NCBI GenBank assembly: GCA_018136815.1
Contig: CM030932.1
Coordinates: forward strand, 2,705,819 to 2,769,818
Direction: 5' to 3'
DNA from: Isochrysis galbana
Taxonomy: Eukaryota; Haptophyta; Isochrysidales; Isochrysidaceae
Length of the DNA: 64,000 bases
The position numbers and the translations under genes are program-made. Under the pieces are notes generated by a model, which made no database searches, was not told the DNA's origin, and saw only the letters and a list, made by a program, of their open reading frames with translations. Every line of letters begins with the position of its first letter. Within the stretch, counting starts at the first letter, position 1. Below are positions 30,119-41,001 of this stretch, piece by piece.

Positions 30119-31708
30119 ATGGCCTCCCCACCCGGCGGCCTTGTCTCAGCGCTGCAGGAGTTGCGTGCCAAGGCGATCACGCGCCGCATCGACCTAGTCA
30201 AAGCATTTGAGGACTCTTTGGGCTCCTCGCAGGAGAGAGAACTGGGAATTATGCACAAGGGGTTGTTCAAGACTGTGATGGGCTCGCTCTTTGGGCACTC
30301 GAGCCTTACACTTGCGTCGATTGACATGATCTGTGAAACGTGGGCCGCAGGAGAACCAGGCTCGCCAGGAAGGTACACCTATGTGCGGTGGAGGAAGTTT
30401 GCCACTGACTTTGACAACATCCCGCCGCCACCGCCGCCGAACGCGCCCTCGCGCCACTTTGCGGGTGCGTTCGACTCGGACGTCTTCAGCCTCAGTCCCG
30501 GCAAGCCGCAGCGTCGCGAGGGTAGGCGGGCACATGGCGATTTGCGCTCTGCATCCGAAGTCCACTTTGGCGGGCCCGAGGACGTCGTGCCAGTCGCCTC
30601 CGTCCCGCACGGCAGTTCGGAGGAGATCACAAGATCGTCGATCGTGCTGCAGGGGCCCGATGCCGTCTCCGAGAGCGAAATTCAGCGCAACGCACGCGAG
30701 GCCGCTGCGCGCAACCCCTTCGCTGGCCTGCGTAACCAGTCGACCATCGGAGTCGATGTGCCGCCACCTAGGCCACCCAAGGTGCCATCCCCCGCCAAAC
30801 TGAAAAATGAGAAGGGCGTGTTGGAGTTTACCGACGAGAACACAGAAAAGCCACCCCCCGGATACTACTACGACAAGGACGACCGACTGCGCCCGTATGG
30901 CGCATACGCCGGCGCCACGCAACACTCATCCATCTCAGACAAGCTCTCATGGGAGCACGCCCCCGACGAGCCGATCAATGAGCACAAGCTCCGCGGTAGA
31001 CGCGTCTTCCATGACGGACGTGCCACGCAGTCCATCGTGCCCTCGCTTTTGACTGGGCGTAATCTGCCGCCTGGCGTCTACATTGATGACCAACCGCACG
31101 CGAAGCCCATGCATCCTTTGGCACATAAGTCCACGATTGGCTCGGAGGCCATGTCATGGAACCCTCCCGACAATGAGACGTCCCCGTCGCGCCGGCCGCT
31201 ACCATCGTGGTCATCGCCCACGAAACAGCACTTGGCCGGTGCTTTTCCGCCACCGCAGCAGCAGCACGTGCAGGCCGCTTCAGAGGCCACATGGCGCCAC
31301 ATGGACATGCAGGAGTCCTTGCGTAACGGCGGGGCAGCACTGCCGCAGTACAGTAGCCATTACCCGCACGCGTCCTCCCATTTAGTGAGGGAGGAGCAGT
31401 ACAATCACTTGCAGCAGCACATACAACAGCAGCTTCAGCAGCCGTCGTCTTACATCCCGCATATGCCAGAGAATGAGCCGCATGGCCGGCCACCACTCCG
31501 CTTCTCCTCGGTCGCGCCTCAGCCACAAATGCAGCCGGGCCAAGTGAATTTGTACAGCACGTCGTCATCGCGCATCGGTCCTCCGACGAACGCGCCGCCG
31601 CCGCCGCAGGCGCTCTACTCGGACGCATTTGCCGACCGTGCGCGCCTCAGCCACTCGTTCACGGATCATTTTGCGGCGCCCCGTGGCGGTACGGGGATGA
31701 TGCATTAA
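30119..31708 (+). CDS. Proline/glutamine-rich protein with EF-hand-like N-terminus, function unknown
   Basis: This is a single-exon 529-residue protein with ATG at 30119 just after a GA tract and a stop at 31706-31708. Residues about 10-100 look like a helical EF-hand-type pair (RRIDLVKAFEDSLG, KGLFKTVMGSLFG, LASIDMICETW, YTYVRWRKFATDF) but lack clear DxDxDG calcium loops. The rest is disordered and Pro/Gln/His-rich. Three spaced motifs recur: NQSTIGVDVP, QHSSISDKLSWEHAP and HKSTIGSEAMSWNPP, i.e. (H/N)xS(T/S)I followed by SW. Such short repeats after an EF-hand-like domain recall axonemal/microtubule-associated proteins, but this is only a suggestion. No family was recognised. Confidence 0.8.
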   Translation: MASPPGGLVSALQELRAKAITRRIDLVKAFEDSLGSSQERELGIMHKGLFKTVMGSLFGHSSLTLASIDMICETWAAGEPGSPGRYTYVRWRKFATDFDNIPPPPPPNAPSRHFAGAFDSDVFSLSPGKPQRREGRRAHGDLRSASEVHFGGPEDVVPVASVPHGSSEEITRSSIVLQGPDAVSESEIQRNAREAAARNPFAGLRNQSTIGVDVPPPRPPKVPSPAKLKNEKGVLEFTDENTEKPPPGYYYDKDDRLRPYGAYAGATQHSSISDKLSWEHAPDEPINEHKLRGRRVFHDGRATQSIVPSLLTGRNLPPGVYIDDQPHAKPMHPLAHKSTIGSEAMSWNPPDNETSPSRRPLPSWSSPTKQHLAGAFPPPQQQHVQAASEATWRHMDMQESLRNGGAALPQYSSHYPHASSHLVREEQYNHLQQHIQQQLQQPSSYIPHMPENEPHGRPPLRFSSVAPQPQMQPGQVNLYSTSSSRIGPPTNAPPPPQALYSDAFADRARLSHSFTDHFAAPRGGTGMMH

Positions 31709-32477
31709 CGGTTCTAATTCTAGCAATTACCTAGTCTTTACGGGACAAGCAGATATCGTGCGCGTCGCCGCAAGGACGCCGTTTGACGGGCTGTTCCATC
31801 GACGTCGGTAGCATCCCATTGTGGCTCACCCATGCTCTCCTTGCGACAAGGGCGACATGCTCAGATCACGCAGACGAGGAGGGCAAGACTCGGATGGCCG
31901 ATTGAGAACGCCGACAAGGGTGTGAGAGGACTCGCATGGCTCCATGGACAACGTGGACGGAGGGGGAGAGGACTCGGATGACGCCACGGGCGTGATTGAA
32001 GATGATCCACGGATTGCAAACGAGTCTCCGCTACGAGGACACCGCAGCAGTCCTCGCGTTTACTTCACTATCATTGTCATGAAGTTCGCACGCAACCCGT
32101 ACATTGTTTGCGGGATTCGGCAATGTGAGAATTCGGCAATGGAGACAGTATGCGGCCGGTTCATGTGTTTTTGGTTTGAGCTTGAGAAGTTCCCGTGGCA
32201 GGCACAACGTATAGTGTCTTAAAAATTGAATGCGGTAAGCGGCAAGCAAAAAACTGTATCTGTATTGTATTAACACCGCACACGCGGCTAAGGACTAAGG
32301 ACCTACCACTTACTACTTTCACGCAGCAAACTTTCCACACCCCCACTCCCCCGGTCTTTCTCCCCCCGCCATCTGGCGGCTCCCCCCATGCACTACCACT
32401 AGGGGGATTGGGGTGAGGGGCTTAGATATGGTCCGGTGGTCCGCACTCGACACTCGAGTCTCACTCGAGTTCACGGC

Positions 32478-32735
32478 GCTGGGGGACGCTGGGGGACGGC
32501 GCTGGGGGATGTTGAGAGACGTTGGGGGACGTTGGGGGACGCTAGGGGACGCTAGGGGACGCGGGGGGACGGCGCTTGGGGACGCTGGGGGACGGCGCTG
32601 GGGGAACGCTGGGGGACGGCGCCGGGGGACGCTGGGGGACGGCGCGACGGCGCTGGGGGACGCTGGGGGACGGGGGGACGGCGCTTGGGGACGCTAGGAG
32701 ACGCTGGGGGGACGGCGCTGAGGGACGCTGGCCAC
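32478..32735 (+). repeat. GGGGACGCT(G/A) minisatellite
   Basis: More than twenty imperfect units of 9-11 bp (GGGGGACGCT, GGGGACGGCG) form the array. It shares its core word with the array at 19598-19770. Confidence 0.75.
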
Positions 32736-32827
32736 GGCGACGAGCGGCGCTACCGGCGCCACAATGATGGCATACACAAATATGGCACGCGGAGCCTAGG
32801 CAAGCGAGCAACCAGATCGAGTTCAAA

Positions 32828-33150
32828 AAAAACTTCTTAACAATCTCGCCGCGCGCGCGACCCTGCATAACACATCTGCAGCCACGCCCGCTTCCCTTAT
32901 CCCCCCTCCACCTGCCTTGTGGCCCGTCCCCTCGTGCTCTTCCTAGGGGCTGGGTGTATGGGGCATCCAGTGGCAGGCGGCGTGGACCGATTCCCGATGG
33001 CCTGTTCCTCTACTTCCTGGAAGACTTCCTCCTGCGCCATCGGGCCAATCGGGCTATCGGCTGTTACGTGCTTCCTTTTTGGTAGTCGTGTGTCAGGTCG
33101 TAGGGCTTCTTTGTCTCCGGGGGCAGTGGTTGAGTGGGTTCGGGGCGGGG
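32828..33150 (-). repeat. Dispersed repeat family A, copy 3 (long form)
   Basis: On the minus strand it carries a peptide-like ETKKPYDLTHDYQK line, then CGATGGCGCAGGAGGAAG, the AGCACGAGGGGACGGGCC(A/G)CAAGGC(A/G)GG core, and GCGAGATTGTTAAGAAG plus a T-run. The copy at 43395 carries ETKKPYDLTHDYHK at the same position, so the long form once included coding sequence or shares a conserved leader. Confidence 0.7.
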
Positions 33151-33264
33151 AGTTCCGTCGTGGTTAGGCGAGTCGTTCCGCCACGTTGAGCGCTTGCTTG
33201 CGCTACTAGCTACTAGGGCAGGCAGCAAGCTCTCCAAGAGTGCGAGATCTGCCTTGCTCTGACA

Positions 33265-33580
33265 CAGGCGGCTCCCCCCGTGCACTACTAGGGAGATTGG
33301 GGTGAAGGGCTTACTTAGATCTGGTCCGGTGCCCCCCCCCCCCCCCCCGTGATCCTCTCCCCCCTTCCTCCTATGCCTACCGGGCTGGCGGCGGCCTGGC
33401 TTAGACCCGACTTATCCTGTAAACAGGTGCAGGTGCGGGATTTACCTATTTTTCGGTGGGCGGAGCTCCGCACACCCTCTTCTCCGCTCTCTCTCTCTCC
33501 TCTCCTGCGGCACGCGCGATGGCGCGCCTGCGACAAGCCTGCAGCTGCCCTCCGGCGACCCTTGGAGGCTCCTGGAGTAA
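33265..33580 (+). repeat. Dispersed repeat family E, copy 1
   Basis: It shares GGCGGCTCCCCCCGT(G/A)CACT, CGACTTATCCTGTAAACAGG, TTTTTCGGTGGGCGGAGCTC and GGCACGCGCGATGGCGCGCC with the copy at 34020-34350. The first part alone also occurs at 32325-32450. No coding capacity is evident. Confidence 0.75.
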
Positions 33581-34019
33581 CCCCTTACAGAAAGATGGCA
33601 TCTATTATTGTTGCAAGCTTTGCTGACTGAAGCCAACAATCTCAATCTAGATGGCAAGCTTTGCAACTAAGTTTATACTTAGTTCGCCCATGGGGGGGCA
33701 CGAGCCTCCCTCCCTCTCCACTCCTCCCCCACCATGGGGGAGGAACCACTCACTCTCCTGGCACGTCTGATGGCCTGCTAGGAGCACACAGCCCCACTGA
33801 CTCACTCCTCCCCCCACAGGCCACAGGACCGCCTGACTCGCCCGCCCTGGCCCGTCGTGGCCAGCCCATCCCTCTGACTAGCCCCTCCTAGGCCCGTCGC
33901 CTCTCCTCACGTGAAAAAAAAACTTTTAATATTCTTACCGCACTCGCGGCGAATGGAACGATTACCTACTACACGTAGTACGTAGCATACTTTCTACACC
34001 CCCACTCCCCCGGCCCTTC

Positions 34020-34350
34020 TCCCCCCGCCATCAGGCGGCTCCCCCCGTACACTACTAGGGGGATAGGGATAGGGGTGAAGGGCTTAGATATGGTCCGGTG
34101 GCCCGCGCCCCCCCCCCGGTGATCTTTCCCCCCCTTCCTCCTGTGTCTCCGAGTGGGCGGCCGACTCTGTCCCGACTTATCCTGTAAACAGGAGCGGGTC
34201 TTACCAATTTTTCGGTGGGCGGAGCTCTCGCTCCGCCCACCCCCTTCTCCGCGCCCTCTCTCCCCTCTCCCTCTCCTGCGGCACGCGCGATGGCGCGCCT
34301 GCGGCAGGCCTCCAGCTGCCCTCTGGCGGCACCTGGAGGCACCTGGAGGT
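34020..34350 (+). repeat. Dispersed repeat family E, copy 2
   Basis: It is collinear with 33265-33580 through all conserved lines given there. It has CTCGCTCCGCCCACCC after the GGTGGGCGGAGC line, which forms a GC-rich hairpin. Confidence 0.75.
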
Positions 34351-35337
34351 CAGCTCAGGGGGCAGAGGAGGCTGGGGCTGGGCCCTGGCCTCCCCTGCCT
34401 CTCCCTCGCTGACGCTCCAGAGCCTCTGGGGCCCCCACGCTGCACCTGTCTGCCTGTCGACCAGGGGGGGAGGGGGGGTTGGAGCAATGGGCTGGCCACG
34501 ACTGGCCAGGATGGGCGAATGGGGCGAGCCTGTGGGGAAGGGAGTGGGGGTCAGTAGGGCAGTCTCCTCCTGGCAAGCCATTAGGCATGCCAAGAGGATG
34601 GGCATGCCAGGAGGATGGGTGGTTCCTCCCCCATGGCAGGGGGAGGAGTGGAGAGGTGGGGGGGCTCGTGCCCCCCCATGGGTCAACCACGTATAAACTT
34701 AGTTGCCTCTCCTCACGTGAAGAGAGAGAGATCTCACAGGACTTAGAAAGTAAATACAGGAGAGGACGGAGGAGAGGACGGAGGGGCATCCGTAACACAT
34801 GTCTGTTGTGTGCGTTGTGGCCGGGGCCACGGGCCGTGTGGTGCGACGCGGATCGCACGCACCTGCTCGGCCTTTGACCTCTGACGGTGAACACGGCCGC
34901 CTCGCCAGCGACTGCTCCATGGAGCTCGGGGGTCGCGTTCTTGGCGAGGGGCCCGAAGAAGGAGAGAAGAGAGGAGAGGCGCGTCGGCGGCGCGCTCCAT
35001 GGCAACCAACCACCGACCATGAAGTTAGTTGCGGCGAGACTTTGGACTTCAGGAGGAGAGCAGCAGAAGAAGTAAGAAGTCTCGACGCACATGCGACAAG
35101 AAAAGGTAATACGCAATACGCGCGCTCATTTACGCGCTTGTCCACCTATGCCTATGAAGACGAAGACAAACCAATAGCCAATAGCAATAGCCAGCCAATC
35201 AACAATCAACAGGCCTGCTCCAGCCCACCCTCATTACTGCGCGCGAGGTGAGAATATAAAGAAGTTTTTGACCCCCACATCGCACAAGGCAGCACCCGCA
35301 AAACACATACTGCTGCTAGTGGCTAGAGGCTCGCTGT

Positions 35338-36492
35338 TTAGGCGTAGCGCTCCTTGATAGCATCAAGCGCCGACTGGGCAACAATGACCTTCTTGGCCTT
35401 GAGAATGTCACGCGCGTTGATGTTGTCAAGGGTCGACAGTGTGAGGTACGGAATGTTGCGAGCCTGAGAGCGGGCGCGAGTGGTCAAGTGTGCGCACCCG
35501 TTTTGATAGGGAAGTGCGCTATGAGGGCAGGCCTTCACGCAGCTGTGCAGGGCATCCTATTGCTCGCCAAACTATGCGAGCATGTGAAGTGGCATTGCGC
35601 ACCGAAAGGTATGAGTTCTCATGGCGCTCCTTCGTGAGGATGAGGGTGGTAGGGCGCGATGCAGTGTCCACGCTGAGCCGATCGAGGAAGGCCTTCATAT
35701 CCTTCGTCTTGGCGGATGTAAAGTGCGAATCCAAGTCCTCAACAATGGTCATCTTCGGAAGAGCCGACATGAGCGCAGTGGAGATGGCGAGGCGCTTCTC
35801 CTTCTTGTTCATCTGAAGAGAATAGCGCGCCTTGCCGACGCCGCGTGGGCCGAAAGACACGCCACCACCGACGAGCAGCGGGGAGCGGGACGAGCCACGG
35901 CGAGCGCGGCCGGTGCCCTTCTGCTGGTACGGCTTGCGGCCGCCACCCCGAACCTACAATTGCGAGGCGAGCGGACACCATGACGCCAGGGTCGCGCGCC
36001 AAGGAAATGTGCTCGCGAAGGAGGGGATTCACAAGCACGCGTGGGACGGTGCCCGCATAAGCCAGAGATAGCCCGTCGCTTCGGACCCCGAGTGGCTCTA
36101 TTGCCTCCCTTGCTCCTGCCCTCTGACAGTCTCTCTGGACTTGCCAGACCACCCAAGCACATATAGGCAGCGGGATTGCGGCAGAGAAGAAAGGACAAGG
36201 GGGTGAGCAGGCCATGCGCATGTGAGCCGATTTCGCTCACCTCCATGCGTGTTTTAGCCTTGGCGGTGCCCAACCGCATGTTGGCCTGCTCAGTGACCAC
36301 CTTGCGGTGGACGAGGTAGGCTCCCGACTTGGCAACCTTGAGCTCGACGGGCTGCTCGCCGGCGGAGGTTCCATCGAATGTGACGGCGGGCACCGCGGCC
36401 ATCACCGGCTGCACGCGCGCCGGGACGCGCGCCACACCAGCAAGCGCGTGCGCGCCGGCGAGTAGCGTGAGGGCAGCCACAGATCGCAGCAT
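35338..36492 (-). CDS. rpl4: Plastid-type 50S ribosomal protein uL4, nucleus-encoded
   Basis: uL4 is an early-assembly protein of the large ribosomal subunit. Exons are 36492-36241, 35953-35603 and 35463-35338, all phase 0 (729 nt, 242 residues); donors are GTGAGC and GTGCGC. The joined sequence has the bacterial/plastid uL4 signature: [20 protein letters not shown], then [20 protein letters not shown], then [14 protein letters not shown], then [20 protein letters not shown] plus [13 protein letters not shown]. The N-terminal 40 residues ([18 protein letters not shown], then [11 protein letters not shown]) look like a signal peptide followed by a short basic transit peptide, as expected for a plastid reached through the ER. 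The leader on the sense strand is CT-rich. Divergent from the securin candidate (starts 491 bp apart). Confidence 0.92.
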
Positions 36493-36982
36493 GAGCGATG
36501 GAGAGAGAGAGAGGAGGGGGAGAGGCTTTAGGGTTGCGTCGAGGGAGGACCTGCAGGTGAGAGAAAAGAACGCGCGTGGTAAGAGAGAAGAACGAACGGG
36601 CAGGGGTGGGGAGAGAGAGGGCGAGGGGCGAGAGAGGGGGAGACGCGCCGCGGCGCCCCCCCCCCCCCCCTTCCACCCCCCCTTCCCCTCCCCCTCCCCT
36701 CCCCCCTCCGCGTGGAGAGAGATCTCCACCTCGCCAGAGCGATACCGCGAGGGGAGCCCCACCCAACGGCGCGTGGAGGCGAAATATCGGGGGGAGGGGC
36801 ACCACGCGAGAGCGATTTGACCGGAAGTAGGCAGGGAGGAGGGGTGCCGCCCCTTCCGCTTCAAACGCCCTCTCTTCCCATCCGAACCTGAGGGGGGAAG
36901 GCGGGAGGCAGAACCCGCGGAGCAGCAAGGCCGCCACTGAAGCAGGCGGGGTCCTTGTCCGCCGCGGGTGCACGTGGAGAGG
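36493..36982. promoter_or_regulatory. Bidirectional upstream region between rpl4 and the securin candidate
   Basis: 490 bp separate the two divergent start codons. The side next to rpl4 is GA-rich on the plus strand (36500-36640), then comes a C-rich tract (36657-36705), then GC-rich unique sequence. No TATA box is obvious. A shared promoter is inferred from spacing only. Confidence 0.4.
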
Positions 36983-37966
36983 ATGCTGAACATCACGATC
37001 GCTAATGACGAGAACGGGCCACCTCTCGCCGCCGGAGCCGGCAACAAGCCAGCCGGCTCCAAGAAGCCTGCAGGTGGCTCGCGGAAGGGGCTGGGCGGTG
37101 GCCTCGGCGGCAAGGGAGGCGATGGCTCCAAGGCGTCGGCCGAGGCCAAGCCGAGGCGTGCGCTGGGTGATATCAGTAATCGTGGCAAAGATTTCCAGGC
37201 GGCTTCGCAGAAGACGAAGCCCGTCCCGGTCAAGGCCGTTGCGGCCAGCTCCAAGATGGACACTGCTGCCTCGAAGAAGAATGAGCTGCCCCCCATTGAG
37301 CGCTTCTTCCCCAACGAGCAGGAGCCTCCTCTGCCTTGCTTTGACAGGTCAGGGATCTTTCCCCAAGAGTGTGTTGATGCGGTCTGCCTCGCGCAGAGCT
37401 GCTGCGGTGTGACGGGGGCGCGCACACCGGCACTCAATCCTGCATTGCTTTCGCCATCAGCCACGCCCAGCAGCCGTGCCAAGCTGGTCAGGGTGGAGCA
37501 GACACCGAAGATGCCAAAGACACTGGCCGACGCTCTGGATGAGGCCAATGGTTGGTCCGAGAGCGAACAGCTAGAGGCTGCCCTCGCGATATCCTGGAGC
37601 GATTTTGCCGGTGCCTTAGCAGCAGAACGTTCTGGTGATTTGATGTGTGAGTTTGGTCCGGAAGGCAGTCTCGATCTTGGTCCTCTGAACTTCAGCTTGG
37701 ACAAGGCACTATCGAGCACTGAGGTCGAGGTCGACAGAGTAAATGATCGCGTCACCGTTAAGCCGCCCTTCGAGGTGGAAGCGGACACCATCCTGCTGCC
37801 GGAATCCCCTCTGATGAAGATTGATGGCGATCTTCGCACCTCTAGCGCGCCAATGGCCATAAGGCCACCAGCATCAACTATGGCCCGGCGCGAGGGTACT
37901 ATAGCCTCGATGAAGGTGTTTCGACACGAGGACGTGCTCAGCGATGGTGAATATTCTGATGCCTAG
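36983..37966 (+). CDS. Disordered cell-cycle protein, candidate securin (PTTG-like)
   Basis: Securins inhibit separase until the anaphase-promoting complex marks them for destruction. This 327-residue protein (ATG at 36983) is mostly disordered but has securin's landmarks in order. The first is an N-terminal IANDENGPP, matching the position and shape of the KEN-box region of vertebrate securin (a DEN variant). The second is RRALGDISN at 58-66, a complete D-box with R58, L61 and N66. The third is PPIERFFP at 103-110, like the separase-binding EIEKFFP of vertebrate securin, followed by acidic/Pro sequence. Basic Gly/Lys/Ala sequence links them. The C-terminal 200 residues are acidic and unrecognised. 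A small intron (about 37349-37397) is possible. It could instead be another D-box protein such as a cyclin-like regulator, but no cyclin fold is present. Confidence 0.75.
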   Translation: MLNITIANDENGPPLAAGAGNKPAGSKKPAGGSRKGLGGGLGGKGGDGSKASAEAKPRRALGDISNRGKDFQAASQKTKPVPVKAVAASSKMDTAASKKNELPPIERFFPNEQEPPLPCFDRSGIFPQECVDAVCLAQSCCGVTGARTPALNPALLSPSATPSSRAKLVRVEQTPKMPKTLADALDEANGWSESEQLEAALAISWSDFAGALAAERSGDLMCEFGPEGSLDLGPLNFSLDKALSSTEVEVDRVNDRVTVKPPFEVEADTILLPESPLMKIDGDLRTSSAPMAIRPPASTMARREGTIASMKVFRHEDVLSDGEYSDA

Positions 37967-39960
37967 ATAGTCTGTGCGATGAATGCACACCTAGAGGTGG
38001 TGCTCTTGGCGACTGCGGTGAGAGGTCAAGAACGCGTCAATCTCCATGCAACAAACCACCCGATGAATCCTGTGACCCTCCCTGAGACCCTTAACATATG
38101 CGCGGGACTCTCGCGTAAGAGGTACTGCCTTCGTGGTGTGCCGGTAGAGAACGAGAATTCAAGGAGTCGTCGCGAGAAGGAGGGAGGGAGGATAGGCTTC
38201 CGAGTTGCCCTCATGGATCTCACATAGTCGAGGATTCTTTGAGAGGATTAGCTTTGTGATGAAGAAGAGGAGGAGCCAGTGCATCCACCAGGCGTGGATA
38301 ATGAAGCGGCCAGAGAGCAGTGAGAAAGATCTGTGGACACTGTGCCGTGTCTTGTAAGCTTTGGGCGACACTTGATGATGCGGATTTCTGGTGCCTGATT
38401 GATGAGCCACTTCCACCTCCAAGCTTTCAAGGAAGACATGGGGTGATAGTGAGACGATGAGATAGAGATAGAGTGACAATGCAAAGAGATGAAAAGATGG
38501 GCTGGCCAAGGACAGGGGACAGGGGCGAATGGATCGCAGCGCTTGCGCAAAGATTTGAATTTTGAGAGAGGCTTGGCAGCAAGAGAGCTTCAAAGCATGC
38601 ATCAACATCGAACATTGGCGACAACACATTTGACATTTGTTGTGCTCATCTGCATCCGCCAAAAAAATGTTTAATATTCACGCCTCACATCTTAGGGCGA
38701 TCAAACAGGGGCTTTTTAATTATTAATAAGGGTTGGGTTGCATTTTTGACCGTGGACCGTGGCGCGATGCGCAGTAAATAAAAAGCCTCCAAGGGGGACC
38801 ACATGCCGTCACGAAAATCATGGTCAGGAAATGGTGCGATTCGCATCCCCTCTCCACACTCCGTCACGCGCGCTCACGCTCTACCCGTAAAGAATTTGCG
38901 GTCGCGCCCGCGGGGGGCTGTTGTGGTGTCTGGTGCTAGTGAGGTGGTGTGGTGGATTCGGTCTGTACGGCGTACGGCGCTCGGGCTCTGGGTGCGCGGC
39001 TCGGGCTGCGGCTCGCGGGCACCTCGTCTGGTGTGGCCGGTGGCCCTGGCCTCCTGGCCTTGGCTAGATAGAGGATTAGAGGGCGCTGCGACGCTGCGAC
39101 TGCGACTGCACGGCGTCGGCCATATCCTGGTCGGCCGGCGCGACGGGGTGAGCGGCAGGGAGAGAGGAGGGGGCTAAAAACAAAAACACCTACTAGCGGC
39201 TAGCGGCCACCCCCATCCCTGCCCCTGCCAAAAGGCAAGGGCTGAGGTTGGTTGTACGGGCCCACCCCTTGGCCCTTGGGGTGTCCGCGATGGCGATGGA
39301 GTGAGGGGGGCGCAAGGCCCCCGTTGACCCCCACTTTTAAAAGTAGGCTGTTTGCTGTTTGCACGAAGAACATTGATGTTGATGTTCCATGTCCATGTTC
39401 CGTCCGGCGCGGCCGGCCCTTCTGGCTTCTGGTCCTTCACGATCGTCAAGTTGTGCTTGTGCTTGTGCTTGTGTGAGCTTGTGTGCTTGTGCAGGTAGCC
39501 GAAGCCGAAGCGGCACGTGCGATCCGCGATCCTTGACCGGCGGACGATACCGCCCCGCCTCGCTCTCGCACGTATAAGCAGTAAGCAGTAAGCAGTCCGG
39601 TTTTTAGTTTTTATGTAAAGCAAGAATGAGAAATTTGAATTTGAAATTTGCAAAACCAAAAAACCAAAACGCAAAACCAGATTATTTGTTATTTGTATTT
39701 GAAGAATGCCCCAAGACTTCTCGAATGAGGCACCTTAAGTGCCCAGGCCGCTGAACGTCTCCATAAAAATATCTCTAGGCTAGCTCTAGCTCTAGGAGTA
39801 AAGCCAGGCATCTCAACCCACCCTCGACTGACCCGAACACAAGGCTATCTCCTCCTGGGTGTGAATACCTCGTGAATACATGATTACGATTGAAGGGTGC
39901 TTCACTCTTCTCTCTTCCATCTCGCCTCTCCCGCGCTCGCTCGACGGCGGCCGTGCGGAG
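37967..39960. other. Intergenic region after the securin candidate
   Basis: 38240-38660 is AT-richer without a recognised frame. 38660-38740 has a family-A-like end (inverted) and the line AGGGCGATCAAACAGGGGCT, also seen at 53237-53262. 39430-39600 has TGCTTGTGCTTGTG repeats and an AGTAAGCAGTAAGCAG run. No gene is supported. Confidence 0.4.
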
Positions 39961-40900
<940 letters not shown>

Positions 40901-41000
40901 NNNNNNNNNNNNNNNNNNNNNNNNNNNNNNNNNNNNNNNNNNNNNNNNNNNNNNNNNNNNNNNNNNNNNNNNNNNNNNNNNNNNNNNNNNNNNNNNNNNN
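40901..41000. other. Assembly gap (100 N)
   Basis: Exactly 100 undetermined bases, a placeholder of unknown true length. The DUF300 gene enters it from the left and the transposase frame leaves it on the right. Confidence 1.
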
Positions 41001-41001
41001 A

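Larger units (their letters stand above)
31709..35337. other. 3.6-kb repeat block without a supportable gene
   Basis: From left to right: a unique 3' region (31709-32320); family E part 1 (32325-32450); a decamer minisatellite (32478-32735); family A inverted (32828-33150); family E copies (33265-33580, 34020-34350) with a poly-C tract at 33335-33352; an inverted pair (33661-33895 and 34450-34705). 34799-35110 is a unique stretch with frames on both strands but no recognised domain. 35215-35270 is a family-A-like end (GCGAGGTGAGAATATAAAGA). Confidence 0.55.

Noticed and set aside
35809-37860. 683-codon minus-strand open frame
   Set aside because: It fuses rpl4 exon 1, its intron and the antisense of the securin candidate. 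Only the 36492-36241 part has protein-family support.
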